Positions 15,286-23,223 of a stretch of DNA of 31,416 bases are shown piece by piece. Position 1 is the first letter of the stretch, and each line of letters opens with the position of its first letter. Source of the stretch: Minisyncoccota bacterium (lineage in GTDB: Bacteria; Patescibacteriota; Minisyncoccia; Phycocordibacterales; JAQTLZ01); NCBI GenBank assembly GCA_028710915.1, contig JAQTTF010000003.1, positions 1 through 31,416 on the forward strand. Direction: 5' to 3'. A program made the position numbers and the translations under genes. Under the pieces are notes generated by a model. The model saw nothing but the letters and a program-made list of their open reading frames with translations. It was not told the origin of the DNA and made no database searches.

Positions 15286-15357
15286 TCGGGGTACTGGGAT
15301 TCGAACCCAGAGTCTCACCCTCCCGAAGGGTGCATGTTACCGTTACACTATACCCCG
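15286..15357 (-). tRNA. tRNA-Pro (anticodon CGG)
   Basis: The 72-base minus-strand gene folds as a full cloverleaf. The acceptor is CGGGGTA with TACCCCG and discriminator A. A short D arm follows, then anticodon stem CACCC/GGGTG with loop TTCGGGA (anticodon CGG), a five-base variable loop, and T arm CTGGG-TTCGAAT-CCCAG. A first base pair of C-G is typical of bacterial tRNA-Pro. CCA is not encoded (CAG follows). It decodes CCG codons. Confidence 0.93.
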
Positions 15358-15419
15358 TTTGAGAACCTCCTCCTTACAGGAGCTGTATACCTTTCACATT
15401 CCGAATACGGAACGCTCAA

Positions 15420-15491
15420 GGTCTTGCACCGACGGTTCCTGCCATCGGTTCACCTCCCGAAGGGTGTATACTACCACTATACTACACCCCG
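15420..15491 (-). pseudogene. Decayed tRNA-Pro-like copy
   Basis: On the minus strand, starting at 15491, the sequence CGGGGTGTAGTATAGTGGTA continues into a CACCCTTCGGGAGG anticodon region, closely resembling the 5' two thirds of the tRNA-Pro located 62 bases further on. The 3' third does not fit: the T loop lacks TTCGA and the acceptor 3' strand does not pair. A separate 7-bp stem, CCGATGG/CCGTCGG with loop CAGGAA, occupies its place. It is probably a partial duplication that has decayed, or a tRNA-like leader element cotranscribed with the intact tRNA. Confidence 0.5.
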
Positions 15492-15553
15492 AAAATGGAA
15501 TCAGTATCACTCCTTACAGAAACTGTTACTATAATATAAGTAAAGGGAAACAC

Positions 15554-15586
15554 AATACAGAGGTATTATGACCCTCTGTATTTTTT
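15554..15586. terminator. Hairpin with T run between the tRNA region and the thioredoxin fusion gene
   Basis: A 10-bp stem, AATACAGAGG (15554-15563) with CCTCTGTATT (15573-15582), is followed by six T on the plus strand and preceded (read on minus) by an A run. It lies just after the stop of the minus-strand gene at 15602 and is its likely end, although the T run favours plus-strand termination. TACAGAGGTA also occurs again at 15603-15612, over that gene's stop codon. Confidence 0.5.
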
Positions 15587-15601
15587 ATCAAAACATTTAA
15601 A

Positions 15602-17131
15602 TTACAGAGGTAAAGTACAACCAGTTTTTAGAGCGAGAGTCTCGAGGGAAACGTCTCCCAACTGTGTTGTCCCGTCACTGAACTTCCAGGTCGGATATGC
15701 CGTTATATTTTGATCCTTACAGATTTGAAGTTGTCCTTTTCCATCTGCTGTCGAACACTCAACTGACGACAAATATTTCACAGATTCTCCGAATTTTGCT
15801 TTTTGACTTTGACAATGAGGACACCAGAAAGCCCCATATAAAACGGCATTTCTTGCGGTCAAGCAACGTGCAAATGCATCATATTTACCGACGGTATTCT
15901 TAATACTTACAGGTGTTTGTGTTACAGATTTTGGCGCTATATTTTGCTTTTTTAGACTGTCAGTGATCGCATTAATGACTTCTTTTATCGTCTTGAAAGA
16001 AGTTGGAGGGACCACTTGAACTGGCTGGTTAAAATTCTTGAAACTAAGGACGATAGAATCAGTAATTTGCGGAGTACTCCTTCCATTTGGTGTCACAGCA
16101 AAACTGAAAGATATTTTATGAATGTACATATCGCCCTTGCCGATCCATATTTCTCCTGGAGAAAATTCAATCTGTTGAAATGCTTGTCTTTCCTGCGTTA
16201 ATTGAGCATCAGTGATTGCCACACCGCCAATGGTTTTTGAAACATCTGCAATGAACGAAAGTAATTTATCCTTATCGAGTGTAATTTGGTAATGATAAGA
16301 ATTCATTCCGTCAACATCTTCGTCTGGCAATTTCCCCGTAACTGCGAACATATGAGCATTTGCAGTTAATTGCTGGATCTCTGCTATTTTTTCCGGCGAA
16401 AGTTCAGTAGATTTTATCGTTGATGAGGAGATCATAGCGGAACTTACACCCAGTTGTTTCTGTAGATCTGCTAAATCCAATTTTATCCAAACTCCATTTA
16501 CAGAACTTGGATCAAAAAATCCGAGATTTGGTATATTGTCTATTTTTAGATATTTATCAGCACCATTATAAATGAATTCGGCATTTATTTTCGGGACGAC
16601 CTCCATATCAAGTCCTATATCTGCTATTCCTTTAATATTTTGAGGATCAGAAATGTCTGACGATGTATCGAAAGATATCGATATCTTTTTAAAAGGCAAT
16701 TGAACAGTCGAGGAAGCAATGCTATTCTGATCTATTACAACGGTCACGAGTCCCGATAAGGAATCAGACTTGATCTTCGACATATTCTGGAAAGCTTCCG
16801 CTAGAACTTTTTCCGGAGGATTTTTGTAGTCTTGGTAATATGGATATCCGAATACTGCGCCTGCGCCCATAATAACAATTATAAGGAAAACAAGGATTAC
16901 TTTGAGAGTTGTATGATGTTTGACCGGGACAGCTTCAATATTCCCTAAAACCTGTGCAGAGGGCATTTGCGGTGGAACTCCGATTGGTCTCGGTGTCGAA
17001 GCAAGCCGAAGAGCTTCATCTATATCAGAAGATTGCCAACCACCAGCGAAAAGATCAGCTTTCAGTCGTTCAGGACTAGCTCCTTGTGCCATCTGTTGCC
17101 TGATATAATCAAGCATCTGTTGATTTACCAT
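15602..17131 (-). CDS. Membrane-anchored protein with C-terminal VKOR-type thioredoxin domain
   Basis: The 509-residue product has three parts. Residues 1-45 (QQMLDYIRQQMAQGASPERL) form a small helical domain common at the cytoplasmic end of candidate-phylum membrane proteins. Residues 76-97 are a transmembrane helix. Residues 105-400 form a beta-rich extracellular region of a type I cannot name, somewhat like bacterial lipoprotein carrier folds. The last 96 residues are a thioredoxin-like domain with the active site WCPHC (Cys437, Cys440), extra cysteines at 423, 459, 471 and 505, and YPTWKFSDG. The order matches the thioredoxin partner domains fused or linked to vitamin K epoxide reductases. 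Likely role: extracytoplasmic disulfide formation or isomerisation. No VKOR gene is in the window. Promoter candidate at 17158-17166. Confidence 0.85.
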   Translation of the reverse strand: MVNQQMLDYIRQQMAQGASPERLKADLFAGGWQSSDIDEALRLASTPRPIGVPPQMPSAQVLGNIEAVPVKHHTTLKVILVFLIIVIMGAGAVFGYPYYQDYKNPPEKVLAEAFQNMSKIKSDSLSGLVTVVIDQNSIASSTVQLPFKKISISFDTSSDISDPQNIKGIADIGLDMEVVPKINAEFIYNGADKYLKIDNIPNLGFFDPSSVNGVWIKLDLADLQKQLGVSSAMISSSTIKSTELSPEKIAEIQQLTANAHMFAVTGKLPDEDVDGMNSYHYQITLDKDKLLSFIADVSKTIGGVAITDAQLTQERQAFQQIEFSPGEIWIGKGDMYIHKISFSFAVTPNGRSTPQITDSIVLSFKNFNQPVQVVPPTSFKTIKEVINAITDSLKKQNIAPKSVTQTPVSIKNTVGKYDAFARCLTARNAVLYGAFWCPHCQSQKAKFGESVKYLSSVECSTADGKGQLQICKDQNITAYPTWKFSDGTTQLGDVSLETLALKTGCTLPL

Positions 17132-17157
17132 AGAGATTTTTTAATTGATATAAATTT

Positions 17158-17166
17158 ATTTTAACA
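17158..17166 (-). promoter_or_regulatory. Extended -10 promoter of the thioredoxin fusion gene
   Basis: On the minus strand TGTTAAAAT (17166-17158) fits an extended -10 (TGn plus TAAAAT), 26 bases before the ATG at 17131. There is no Shine-Dalgarno sequence in the leader. It is back to back with the promoter of the MFS gene. Confidence 0.4.
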
Positions 17167-17198
17167 CGAAAAAATGGCGAAACGTGTGGAGAACTGTT

Positions 17199-17226
17199 TT
17201 GAGACAAATTGCGAGTACGGTACAAT
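17199..17226 (+). promoter_or_regulatory. MFS gene promoter, leaderless spacing
   Basis: TTGAGA (17199-17204, five of six consensus) and TACAAT (17221-17226, five of six) are separated by 16 bases. The ATG at 17233 starts six bases after the -10 box, so the mRNA would begin at or next to the start codon. Confidence 0.65.
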
Positions 17227-17232
17227 ATGACT

Positions 17233-18405
17233 ATGAGACATGTTATCGCCCATCTCAAAAAAGAGAAGTATTTTAGTTTTATCTATCTTTCTGTCTTTCT
17301 CCTCTCGCTTCATTACGCTTTCGTCCTTTACATCAATTCAAGTTTTCTTGAGAAATTTCTCACCGCGCAAACAGTGGGAATTTTGTTTGCTCTTGGCGCA
17401 ATAGTGGACATTATTCTTCTTCTCAATATCACATCTCTCCTGCGAAAATTTGGAAATTGGAAGCTTACCATGTCGTTTCTTGTCATCGAAATCTGTGCCA
17501 TCCTTGGACTTGCCCTTTCACAAAATAACATTATCACAAGCATATCGTTCGTTATCTTTGCCGGCATTGCTCCCCTGCTTCTCTTTAATCTGGATATTTT
17601 TCTACAGACAGAACTCAAGGGCAACGGGCACACTGGCGGAGTGCGGGGAATATTTCTCACAATGTCCAATTTCGCCTTTGTTCTTTCGCCTTTTATCGTC
17701 GGATTTATTCTTGGAGAAAATAATTTCATGGCTATATATGGGCTCTCCTTTTTATTCCTTCTGCTCCTCCTCCCCATTATTGCTACGAAATTCAAAGAAT
17801 TTAAAGATCCAGAATATCCTACAATGAAAGTAGAGCACGCTCTCGCGCATTTTGTTGAGAATAGGAATTTATTTCATATCTACATTACTAATTTCCTCCT
17901 GCAGTTTTTCTACGCGATAATGGTCATCTACACGCCTATTTATCTCCATCAATATATCGGTTTTTCATGGGAAGTAATCGGAGAAATTTTCAGCATCATG
18001 CTCATCCCATTTATCCTCTTTCAAGTGCCCGGAGGAGAGATGTCGGATAGCTTCGGGGAGAAGAAACTTCTCATCGCGGGCCTTGTTATTATGGGAATTT
18101 CAACGCTTTTCCTGCCATTTCTGGGACAAAACGTAATCGCATGGACGATTCTTCTTTTTCTTACGCGATGCGGAGCGGCGCTTGTTGAAATTATGAATGA
18201 ATCCTATTTTTACAAACATGTGAAAGGAAAAAATTCGAATGTTATCGGATTCTTCAGAACAGCGGTACCGCTTTCCTATATTGTTGCTCCAATTATAGCG
18301 ACTCTTGTTCTTTTGGTTTTCCCAATTCCCTATCTTTATATTCTTCTCGGAATCCTCATTATCCTTGGAATACAGTTTGCAGAGAGAATTCAAGATACCG
18401 TCTAA
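17233..18405 (+). CDS. Major facilitator superfamily transporter
   Basis: The 390-residue product is almost entirely hydrophobic, with about 12 membrane helices in two halves split by a charged segment near residue 195-215 (KFKEFKDPEYPTMKVEHALA). The loop GGEMSDSFGEKK in the second half is the MFS signature between helices (compare G-x-x-x-D-R-x-G-R-[RK]). The substrate cannot be told; sugar or drug export are both possible. The start at 17233 was chosen because the promoter -10 box ends at 17226; in-frame ATGs at 17209 and 17227 lie in or against the promoter. It diverges from the thioredoxin fusion gene. Confidence 0.88.
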   Translation: MRHVIAHLKKEKYFSFIYLSVFLLSLHYAFVLYINSSFLEKFLTAQTVGILFALGAIVDIILLLNITSLLRKFGNWKLTMSFLVIEICAILGLALSQNNIITSISFVIFAGIAPLLLFNLDIFLQTELKGNGHTGGVRGIFLTMSNFAFVLSPFIVGFILGENNFMAIYGLSFLFLLLLLPIIATKFKEFKDPEYPTMKVEHALAHFVENRNLFHIYITNFLLQFFYAIMVIYTPIYLHQYIGFSWEVIGEIFSIMLIPFILFQVPGGEMSDSFGEKKLLIAGLVIMGISTLFLPFLGQNVIAWTILLFLTRCGAALVEIMNESYFYKHVKGKNSNVIGFFRTAVPLSYIVAPIIATLVLLVFPIPYLYILLGILIILGIQFAERIQDTV

Positions 18406-18415
18406 TCGAAAGGCT

Positions 18416-18448
18416 CTTCGAAAAGGTCCGAACTAGATCGAAGCTTTT
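18416..18448 (+). terminator. Weak candidate terminator between convergent genes
   Basis: A 6-bp stem, CTTCGA (18416-18421) with TCGAAG (18438-18443), has a 16-base loop and is followed by CTTTTT. It lies between the MFS gene and the converging CAP-domain gene and overlaps the latter's stop. The short stem makes this uncertain. Confidence 0.3.
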
Positions 18449-19395
18449 TGCCTGCAAGTATTGGAGGCATTTACCACATCATTGTAATCCAAAATATCAG
18501 CTTGAGTTGCCTTCACGAGAGCGTCATAATCCGTGACAAGCGCATTGTATTCAACTACTTCTTTATTGTATGAGGAATCATCAGTTGTAGCGTCGATTTC
18601 TGCTCTTTTTGCAGTAAGACTTTTTTCTATACTTGCAATTTGAATCTTTTCAGCATCAATCCTGCTTTTGAGAGAGGCTTGAGGTTCAGGACAAGAAGTG
18701 GCTGGCAGACCAAATTCCTGTACAGCAATCCATGTTTCTTGGCCTTGATATAAAGCCTTGCCGACAGACACTCCAATTTCTGTATATTTTGATTGAAGAA
18801 TATTTTCCCTGTGTCCTTGGCTTGCCATCCACGCAGCAAGAAGCGTCTGGTCGTCTTTAAAATTTCCTAATGCAAGATTTTCTCCTATTAAAATATAATC
18901 ATACCCGACGCTCTTCGCGAGATCTCCCGGCCCCACACCCGTCGGCGAAATATGTTCGAAGTATTGCTTCGCAAACAAATCTTGCATCTTTTTCTCAGCG
19001 TCAATATCAAGAAGGGCATTTTCTTTTAGCGCCGTGACTCCGACTTTTTTCCTCTCACTATTAGTAAGAGAGATGACTCCGCTCCGGCTCAGGGCTCCAC
19101 TTTCTCCAGACTCCACTCGAAGCGGTGTTGGAGCAAATATCTTCTGTGTAATATCTTGAAGAGAAGGAATAATCCCAAGAGGAGACGGAGACGGAGAAGA
19201 GCCGCTTTTCCCTGCATTATTTTTGGCAGAACTTCCTCCCAGATTAAAAAAAGATACAATTTGTTCTGGAACAAGTGCTCGCACGCTCTCTATCGCCCCA
19301 TTCAAGCGAGAGAATGAAAGTGGAATATGAAAAAAGTATGAAAGAATTAAGACAAGAATAATAATCGAGACGATAAATTTAATGAGCTTCCACAT
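18433..19395 (-). CDS. CAP/SCP-domain extracellular protein, membrane-anchored
   Basis: The 320-residue product has an N-terminal transmembrane helix (about residues 5-24), a Ser/Pro-rich spacer (60-75) and a CAP domain of the YkwD type at about 108-228. The CAP domain shows LTNSERKKVGV, FEHISPTG, IGENLALG and the closing motif ASQGHRENIL with its conserved His. A helical, probably coiled-coil tail (240-300) follows. Bacterial CAP proteins are secreted and act at the envelope, but their reactions are mostly unknown. The start at 19395 (MWKLIKF) was chosen over a TTG/ATG-like extension to 19440 because a promoter occupies 19412-19440. Confidence 0.87.
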   Translation of the reverse strand: MWKLIKFIVSIIILVLILSYFFHIPLSFSRLNGAIESVRALVPEQIVSFFNLGGSSAKNNAGKSGSSPSPSPLGIIPSLQDITQKIFAPTPLRVESGESGALSRSGVISLTNSERKKVGVTALKENALLDIDAEKKMQDLFAKQYFEHISPTGVGPGDLAKSVGYDYILIGENLALGNFKDDQTLLAAWMASQGHRENILQSKYTEIGVSVGKALYQGQETWIAVQEFGLPATSCPEPQASLKSRIDAEKIQIASIEKSLTAKRAEIDATTDDSSYNKEVVEYNALVTDYDALVKATQADILDYNDVVNASNTCRQKASI

Positions 19396-19411
19396 AGTGT
19401 TTTGTGCCCAT

Positions 19412-19440
19412 ATTATATTGCTCCCCCAACGCAAACACAA
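19412..19440 (-). promoter_or_regulatory. Promoter of the CAP-domain gene
   Basis: TTGTGT (19440-19435), a 17-base spacer and a perfect TATAAT (19417-19412) lie on the minus strand, 16 bases before the ATG. The promoter begins only ten bases beyond the pyrH stop, so the CAP gene has its own start of transcription. Confidence 0.6.
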
Positions 19441-19449
19441 GGAATATCT

Positions 19450-20133
19450 TTAGTGGATTCGAGTACCCTGATAGGACGCGCCTAAGAGATATGCATCAAG
19501 ATTTTCAAGATTCTTGCCATTCATAACAGCAACTTCGAGACCCATTTTTTCAGCTTCTTTTGCGGCGTTTGGATCAAAAGGAGAATTAAGTCCCGGATCC
19601 CATTTTTCGGGAATAATTTTTCTAAAATCTCTCCAGGAAATCTCTTCTATTTTCTTAGCATCCGGATTTTTTCTTGGGTCTTTATCATATACGTAATCGA
19701 TATTGCTCAAATTTACGAGTTTTTTGGCGCCAAGATTTTTTGCAATAAGAACTGCGTCCATATCGCTGCTCCAGCCTGGCTCATAACCAGCCCCAATGAT
19801 CACTTTTTCTTTAAAATCTATCGGCGCGCTTGGATCGTCAATAATTCGCTTTCCCGCAAGCGGAGCAAAAACAGCGCGCAATAATTGCGCGTTCAGTTTC
19901 GTACCAAAAATGCCGACCCAATCTGCGTCCTCGGCGCTTATTTTCGAGATAGCGCGAGCGCCCTCTTGGTACACTCGAGCAGTCTTCCCCCCTCCCGCTA
20001 TAATTGCAAATCGCTCTCCATTTTCTGTATGGCGGACAATAAGATCTTTGAACTTCTTGATGAAATCAACATCAATTCCCTCCGGTGCAAGAAGTGAACC
20101 TCCGACAGAAAGTATAATTGGGCCTTTTTTCAT
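19450..20133 (-). CDS. pyrH: UMP kinase, archaeal-type
   Basis: The 227-residue product is an amino-acid-kinase-fold enzyme that converts UMP to UDP in the cytoplasm. It has the glycine loop SVGGSLL (residues 9-15), IAGGGKTARVY, DWVGIFGTKLNAQLL and the ATP-site stretch NLSNIDYVYDKDPRKNPDAK. It ends in GASYQGTRI. The D-W-x-G-I-x-x-T-x-L-N-A signature and the length fit the archaeal branch of PyrH rather than the longer, GTP-regulated bacterial hexamer. The usual bacterial tsf-pyrH-frr context is absent; the neighbour upstream is the tRNA t6A gene 26 bases away. Confidence 0.88.
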   Translation of the reverse strand: MKKGPIILSVGGSLLAPEGIDVDFIKKFKDLIVRHTENGERFAIIAGGGKTARVYQEGARAISKISAEDADWVGIFGTKLNAQLLRAVFAPLAGKRIIDDPSAPIDFKEKVIIGAGYEPGWSSDMDAVLIAKNLGAKKLVNLSNIDYVYDKDPRKNPDAKKIEEISWRDFRKIIPEKWDPGLNSPFDPNAAKEAEKMGLEVAVMNGKNLENLDAYLLGASYQGTRIH

Positions 20134-20149
20134 TCGACTTATGCTATCA
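20134..20149 (-). promoter_or_regulatory. Possible extended -10 before pyrH
   Basis: On the minus strand TGATAGCAT (20149-20141) resembles an extended -10 (TGn plus TAGCAT, four of six) and ends seven bases before the ATG at 20133. It is weaker than the other leaderless candidates. Confidence 0.3.
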
Positions 20150-20159
20150 AAAAGAACTC

Positions 20160-20732
20160 TTAAATGCTAGCTTTAACCGCCTTCAAAGCAGACCCGTCTC
20201 GGATGACGACCATCGTATCTCCATCAAACCTGATCACAGCCGACGGCTCTCCATTTAATTCTCCTCCATCTTGATAAAAATCAACTTTGGTAGAGAAATA
20301 TTTTTCTGCTTCTTCAACTGTTTTTGCCGGAGGAAGGCCTTGAACATTGGCGCTTGGAGCAATGAGCGGTCCCGTTTGATTGAGAATTTCAATTAAATCT
20401 TTATCATAAGGAAATCGGAAAGCTAATGTTTTTCCTCCGCGATGAAGATACGCAAATCTTTCATCGGGTGTATCGAAAATAATGCTCACTTTCCCCGGCC
20501 AAAATTCAGAAAGATGGAGCTCCAGCTTGGGAGGAAGCGTCACTCCAAACCTCCCCAAATCATTTACAGAAGAGATAAGGACGATGCAGGGCTTATCTTT
20601 ATCCCTTTGTCTTAGTTCATAAATTCGTTCAACAGCCTTAGGAGAGAGAGCTGAACCGACAAGCCCATAGAGCGTATCAGTAGGCATGACTCCGACTCCG
20701 TCATTTTTTATACTCTTCACAATCGTATCCAT
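20160..20732 (-). CDS. tsaC: L-threonylcarbamoyladenylate synthase (Sua5/YrdC/TsaC family)
   Basis: The 190-residue product makes threonylcarbamoyl-AMP from threonine, bicarbonate and ATP, the first step of the universal t6A37 tRNA modification. It shows the family motifs MPTDTLYGLVGSA (residues 16-28), RQRDKDKPC (42-50), FWPGKVSIIF, LAFRFP and IAPSANVQGLPP. It has only the YrdC-like domain, as in short TsaC, without the Sua5 extension. pyrH follows after 26 bases in the same direction. TsaB, TsaD and TsaE are not in the window. Confidence 0.92.
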   Translation of the reverse strand: MDTIVKSIKNDGVGVMPTDTLYGLVGSALSPKAVERIYELRQRDKDKPCIVLISSVNDLGRFGVTLPPKLELHLSEFWPGKVSIIFDTPDERFAYLHRGGKTLAFRFPYDKDLIEILNQTGPLIAPSANVQGLPPAKTVEEAEKYFSTKVDFYQDGGELNGEPSAVIRFDGDTMVVIRDGSALKAVKASI

Positions 20733-20750
20733 ACGAAAATAATTCTAGCA
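20733..20750 (-). promoter_or_regulatory. Extended -10 promoter of the tsaC-pyrH unit, near-leaderless
   Basis: TGCTAGAAT (20750-20742, minus strand) is an extended -10 with five of six matches in TAGAAT. The ATG at 20732 follows after nine bases, leaving a leader of only two or three bases. Confidence 0.5.
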
Positions 20751-20792
20751 CACCACTGCGAAAAATAAATGAATTATGATAGGATAAGCGTT

Positions 20793-21425
20793 ATGGAAAA
20801 TACTAGAAAAGTTACCTGTATCGCTCTCGACTTTGATGAGACACTCGCTTTCATTGATAGCTCAAGAGAAGAATTTTTCGGAACGTGGGAAAAACGCGGA
20901 GTGCCGAAGGAAATCGGAGAGAAAGCATATAAAGAAATCCATGATGGAGAAGGTTTTTCCTATACTGGTATGAAAAAAGCTCTCAAAAACTACGGATACG
21001 ACATGGATGAAAGCTTTGAAAAAGAGTTATGGGCACGACTCGAAAAGGGACTGCGTCCTTTCAAAGAAGCAAAAGAAACGATAGAGAGATGGATGAACAA
21101 ATGCCCTGTCGTTGTTATCACAGCGGGCGATGATTCATTTCAAAAGGAGAAAATACAGAGAACAGGATTTTCTCATCTTCCCCTTATCATCACAAAATTT
21201 AGAAAAAAGGCGGAAGCAATTCAGACACTTCTCAAGAAATACGGCGCTCCAATAGTATTTATTGATGATAAGATAAGCGAGCTTACATCAATCAAAGAGG
21301 CCGACTTCTCAAAGAAAGATGTGATCCTTATCCTTCTCGATAGAGCCGGCAAAAATAAAAAGAGCGAGTTTGAAGCTATCTCTTCGCTCGATGATTCAAA
21401 ACTCACTAAAATTCTAGGATTTTAG
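20793..21425 (+). CDS. HAD-superfamily hydrolase
   Basis: The 210-residue product carries the haloacid dehalogenase-like signatures: motif I DFDET (Asp13 nucleophile, Asp15), motif II VVVITAG with Thr110, a Lys-rich region for motif III near residue 135, and motif IV FIDDK (Asp158, Asp159). A helical cap domain lies between motifs I and II. These enzymes are magnesium-dependent phosphatases or phosphotransferases, and the substrate cannot be inferred. The start at 20793 was chosen because AGGA (20781-20784) lies eight bases before it and motif I follows after a usual distance. Its 3' end overlaps the converging ROK kinase gene by 12 bases. Confidence 0.85.
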   Translation: MENTRKVTCIALDFDETLAFIDSSREEFFGTWEKRGVPKEIGEKAYKEIHDGEGFSYTGMKKALKNYGYDMDESFEKELWARLEKGLRPFKEAKETIERWMNKCPVVVITAGDDSFQKEKIQRTGFSHLPLIITKFRKKAEAIQTLLKKYGAPIVFIDDKISELTSIKEADFSKKDVILILLDRAGKNKKSEFEAISSLDDSKLTKILGF

Positions 21426-22241
21426 ATGAAGCTTTTCTCGAAGATACGCGAGAGATCCGATAAGACCGCCAGAATCAGCAAGCTCTGCTTTTATAATTTT
21501 GGGCGCGACGGGAAAGGCTTTTAGCATTGCTTCAATATGCTTTGCGACATTCTCTGCTTTGATGCCGACTTGCTTTACGATCATACTCCCGCCAAGAACC
21601 ACTGCATCAGGCGACCAGTGAAGAATTGAATTGTAAATTCCGACAGCAGATATTTTTTCAAGATCCTCCCACACTGCTGGATCTGTAATATCACCCGGGT
21701 GTTTGCCATATTTTTTGCCAATTGCCTTACCAGAGACTAAATCTTCCAAAGTCGCTTTTGAAGCGAGATCCATAATTTGATGCCCTGGTTCAGAGTTAAA
21801 GTGAGTTCTATCAATTTTTCCGTCTACAATTCTCGCCCCCCCCACCCCAGTTGAAATCGTAATATATACAACAATGGGAAATCCTCTTCCTGCCCCCTCA
21901 TGAGCCTCTCCCAGCCCCACCATAGCCGTATCGTTTTCGATAAAGACAAAGGATTTGGTGATATCCGCAATCGTCCCATGCAGAGGTTTGCCCACCCAAT
22001 CAGACAAATTCGGAGAAAAAAGAAGTGATTCGTGTTTTTCATCAAATTCTCCTGCAATACCTCCAGCGACAGCAAGAACTTTCTCTCCGTTAGAAATCTG
22101 TCCCACAGCGCTTTTAAACAAATCTCCCATTTTAGAAAAGTCTTTCGGAGTATCGACGATTACTGGAGGCAAAAGCTCTCGGCCGTTCTTTGAGCCGGCA
22201 ATTCGCATATGAGTTCCTCCGATATCAAATACGATGTACAT
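21414..22241 (-). CDS. ROK-family sugar kinase (glucokinase-like)
   Basis: The 275-residue product has the ROK ATP/sugar fold: DIGGTHMRIA (residues 6-15), catalytic ENDTAMVGLGE (Asp104), ISTGVGGARIVDGKI and EPGHQIMDL with the sugar-binding Glu and His. The zinc-binding CxCGxxGC segment found in many ROK members is absent. It probably phosphorylates glucose or a related hexose with ATP. It is the last gene of the sugar unit; its ATG begins two bases after the PGI/PMI stop, so the two are translationally coupled. The 3' end overlaps the converging HAD gene. Confidence 0.88.
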   Translation of the reverse strand: MYIVFDIGGTHMRIAGSKNGRELLPPVIVDTPKDFSKMGDLFKSAVGQISNGEKVLAVAGGIAGEFDEKHESLLFSPNLSDWVGKPLHGTIADITKSFVFIENDTAMVGLGEAHEGAGRGFPIVVYITISTGVGGARIVDGKIDRTHFNSEPGHQIMDLASKATLEDLVSGKAIGKKYGKHPGDITDPAVWEDLEKISAVGIYNSILHWSPDAVVLGGSMIVKQVGIKAENVAKHIEAMLKAFPVAPKIIKAELADSGGLIGSLAYLREKLHLKS

Positions 22242-22243
22242 AT

Positions 22244-23209
22244 TTATGAAATAAGCTTTTTAAATTCTTCTACCATAGGAACTTGTTCTGCTTCTACTCC
22301 ATACATAAGCGCAGTATGATATGCCGTCCAATCAGCAAGAAGAAGCGAGCTGAATACTTTTTCGCTTCTATTTGAGCCGGAAAGAGGATACGAAAGTACT
22401 TTAATGCCTCTATCTTCGTAGAGTTTCTTTGTTACTTCAAATCGCTTGCGATTCTGCGGATGATCTGCATCATCGGAGAGAAAAATGAAAATAAATTTAT
22501 CCGAGAGAGATTTTGTCTTCCCGGCCCTGTCAAATCCCGTCATCTCATTATGATTCAGCTCTGGAAAGACATTATAAAATGAAGGAATTTTACCAGTTTC
22601 ATTCAATTTGATTTTCCAGTTATAGGCAACTGACGTATTTTTATCGGATGCATAGATCACTGGCACCGATCCGGAAAGTTTTTTCGCAAGTTCTTTACCT
22701 TTCATCTCGAGAGCCTTAGGATCAAGTTTTGTTGAGAGTCCGGCTAGCTCCTTCGCTAATTTCTTATTTCCCAGAAGCATAATGAGCGCAAGAAGCGAAA
22801 AACCAAGCGCGCTTCGAGGCTGAATGCCAGTATCAGGCAAAATGATCCGCGGAATTTCATTTTTTTCTGCAAATTCAATGAGTTTACCTCCGACAGCAAG
22901 CACGGCGAGATTTAATCCTCTTTCATATGCAGTCTTAGCAAAATCAATCGTCTCTTCAGTATTGCCGGAATATGAGGAAGCGATATATAAAGTCTCATTT
23001 CTCTGGGCTTCGGTCAAAAATGGCAATCCATAATTTCTGTGAATTGTAACGGGAATTTCGACATCGAGTGCGGAGAGAAGATCAGCAGAAAGATGCGAGC
23101 CTCCCATTCCTCCGACTACTACCTGGCCGAAAGGCTTGAGTTTCTCTTCATTTTTGATTTGTGGCTTCCATGCAAACTGTTTTGCAAAATCTTTAATAGC
23201 TTTGTCCAT
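22244..23209 (-). CDS. Bifunctional phosphoglucose/phosphomannose isomerase
   Basis: The 321-residue product is a double SIS-domain isomerase of the archaeal/bacterial PGI/PMI type. It has GGMGGSHLSAD (residues 33-43), the sugar-phosphate loop SSYSGNTEE (78-86), and the second-domain stretch with KLNETGK (Glu204) and ELNHNEMTG (His220). These positions correspond to the catalytic Glu and His known in this family. It interconverts glucose-6-P or mannose-6-P with fructose-6-P in the cytoplasm. It sits between 6-phosphogluconate dehydrogenase and the ROK kinase, linking hexose phosphorylation with glycolysis. Confidence 0.92.
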   Translation of the reverse strand: MDKAIKDFAKQFAWKPQIKNEEKLKPFGQVVVGGMGGSHLSADLLSALDVEIPVTIHRNYGLPFLTEAQRNETLYIASSYSGNTEETIDFAKTAYERGLNLAVLAVGGKLIEFAEKNEIPRIILPDTGIQPRSALGFSLLALIMLLGNKKLAKELAGLSTKLDPKALEMKGKELAKKLSGSVPVIYASDKNTSVAYNWKIKLNETGKIPSFYNVFPELNHNEMTGFDRAGKTKSLSDKFIFIFLSDDADHPQNRKRFEVTKKLYEDRGIKVLSYPLSGSNRSEKVFSSLLLADWTAYHTALMYGVEAEQVPMVEEFKKLIS

Positions 23210-23223
23210 TTTTTTGATAATTA

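Noticed and set aside
15420..15491. A second functional tRNA or an intron-containing tRNA
   Set aside because: No 3' acceptor strand or TTCGA-type T loop that completes the cloverleaf could be found within the next 60 bases, other than that of the intact tRNA-Pro itself.
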